This document shows positions 63,553 through 64,000 of a DNA stretch of 64,000 bases, in pieces (within the stretch, counting starts at the first letter, position 1; each line of letters begins with the position of its first letter). Under the pieces are notes generated by a model that had not been told where the DNA came from, searched no databases, and was given only the letters and a program-made list of their open reading frames with translations. The translations under genes were made by a program, and so were the position numbers. Origin of the DNA: Diphasiastrum complanatum (taxonomy: Eukaryota > Streptophyta > Lycopodiopsida > Lycopodiales > Lycopodiaceae); contig CM055095.1 in NCBI GenBank assembly GCA_029204225.1, forward strand, positions 67,357,940 through 67,421,939, written 5' to 3'.

Positions 63553-63981
63553 TCAGGTAGAATAGAAGGTGAGCAGATCATTCAATTCCAGTTGCTGAGC
63601 CACAGGATGATTGCAGTCTAGCATCCACAACAGGTGCTCAAACAGCTCCACTTCACACGGTATGACCAGCGCCCCCTGGTGCTCAAACCCAAATTCCTCG
63701 GCTGCCTTGTCCAGCAAAGCCCTGAACACACCGTGGTTCAAGTAGTCAACCTTCACCACAAAGCGCTGCTTTTCTCGGCCTACATAGAGACCCAAGTGGC
63801 CTTGTGGAACGTCCGCTGCTGCTGCTGCCTCCAGATCGTCCTCTCTATCGCTTAAATACGCTGAGCTGGAGGTGGATCTTGTAGAGCTGCTGGAGGAGCT
63901 GCGCCCAGAAAGTGTTCTCAAGGGATGGTTTAGCTTGGAAAGCTTTACCGCCAGCTTCTTCAAGGCTGTAAGGATCGGCAT
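63553..63981 (-). CDS. SAUR family protein, 142 residues
   Basis: Paralogue of the gene at 32809-33231. The core has VPQGHLGLYVGREKQRFVV, YLNHGVFRALLDKAAEEFGF, ALVIPCEVELFEHLLWML and the same LLTFYST end. The N-terminus is basic (ALKKLAVKLSKLNHPLR), followed by a Ser-rich run and an acidic Ala-rich run (DREDDLEAAAAA) slightly longer than in copy 1. The start ATG is 63979-63981. The frame is complete and intronless, so it is probably functional. Only 19 bp of upstream sequence is in the window. The role is as for copy 1: auxin-linked control of cell expansion is known for the family, not shown here. Confidence 0.94.
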   Translation of the reverse strand: MPILTALKKLAVKLSKLNHPLRTLSGRSSSSSSTRSTSSSAYLSDREDDLEAAAAADVPQGHLGLYVGREKQRFVVKVDYLNHGVFRALLDKAAEEFGFEHQGALVIPCEVELFEHLLWMLDCNHPVAQQLELNDLLTFYST

Positions 63982-64000
63982 GAGAAGCTGAGCTGAGGAA

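Overview
The window is nuclear DNA of a seed plant, most likely a flowering plant. It holds a plant-type ubiquinol-cytochrome c reductase subunit 8 (QCR8) gene with a 3.5 kb intron, two SAUR-family genes, a relic of a GT92 galactan synthase, and many decayed plant LTR retrotransposons of the Copia and Gypsy superfamilies. There are no bacterial operons, CRISPR arrays or rRNA genes, and I found no intact tRNA. The species cannot be named from the sequence.

Layout. 1-12.4 kb (mostly minus strand): pieces of Copia family A (long terminal repeat, primer site, start of gag), a Copia gag/LTR piece abutting a Gypsy gag-pol relic, and several exon-like blocks of one or more unidentified host genes. 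12.5-15.1 kb: an unidentified cysteine-containing coding relic, then an LTR of family B with its leader. 15.7-19.4 kb: QCR8, whose intron carries a compact TRIM element. 19.4-31.9 kb: mostly featureless AT-rich DNA, with a GC-rich repeat island (21.9-23.1 kb), a second family B LTR (24.3 kb), a palindrome-rich minisatellite (25.2-25.7 kb) and a decayed Copia pol piece (28.5-29.8 kb). 31.9-33.5 kb: SAUR copy 1 with tandem duplications downstream. 34-41 kb: short tandem repeats, a GA microsatellite, a very short tRNA-like SINE and much blank sequence. 41.2-46.8 kb: a family B element with a long non-coding interior, Copia RNase H pieces and a 191-bp foldback. 47.1-53 kb: the best preserved Copia element (family A) and a related gag piece. 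53.3-56.5 kb: a satellite-like array built from a CCACGTGGCAAGCC-type repeat alternating with GA tracts, interrupted by an 862-bp insertion. 57-59.3 kb: a Copia pol relic. 60.6-61.2 kb: the galactan synthase pseudogene. 61.5-63 kb: microsatellites, a 60-bp tandem duplication and a Copia piece. 63.0-64.0 kb: SAUR copy 2, with a second copy of the SINE in its 3' flank.

Genes that look functional are QCR8 (mitochondrial complex III) and the two SAURs (auxin-type growth regulation). The SAURs are paralogues on the same strand whose 3' flanks also align, so they look like a tandem duplication now 30 kb apart because repeats lie between them. The most unusual features are the 85-bp SINE with clear target-site duplications and an empty paralogous site, the 501-bp TRIM in the QCR8 intron, the foldback with 81-bp arms, and the satellite that contains its own microsatellite.
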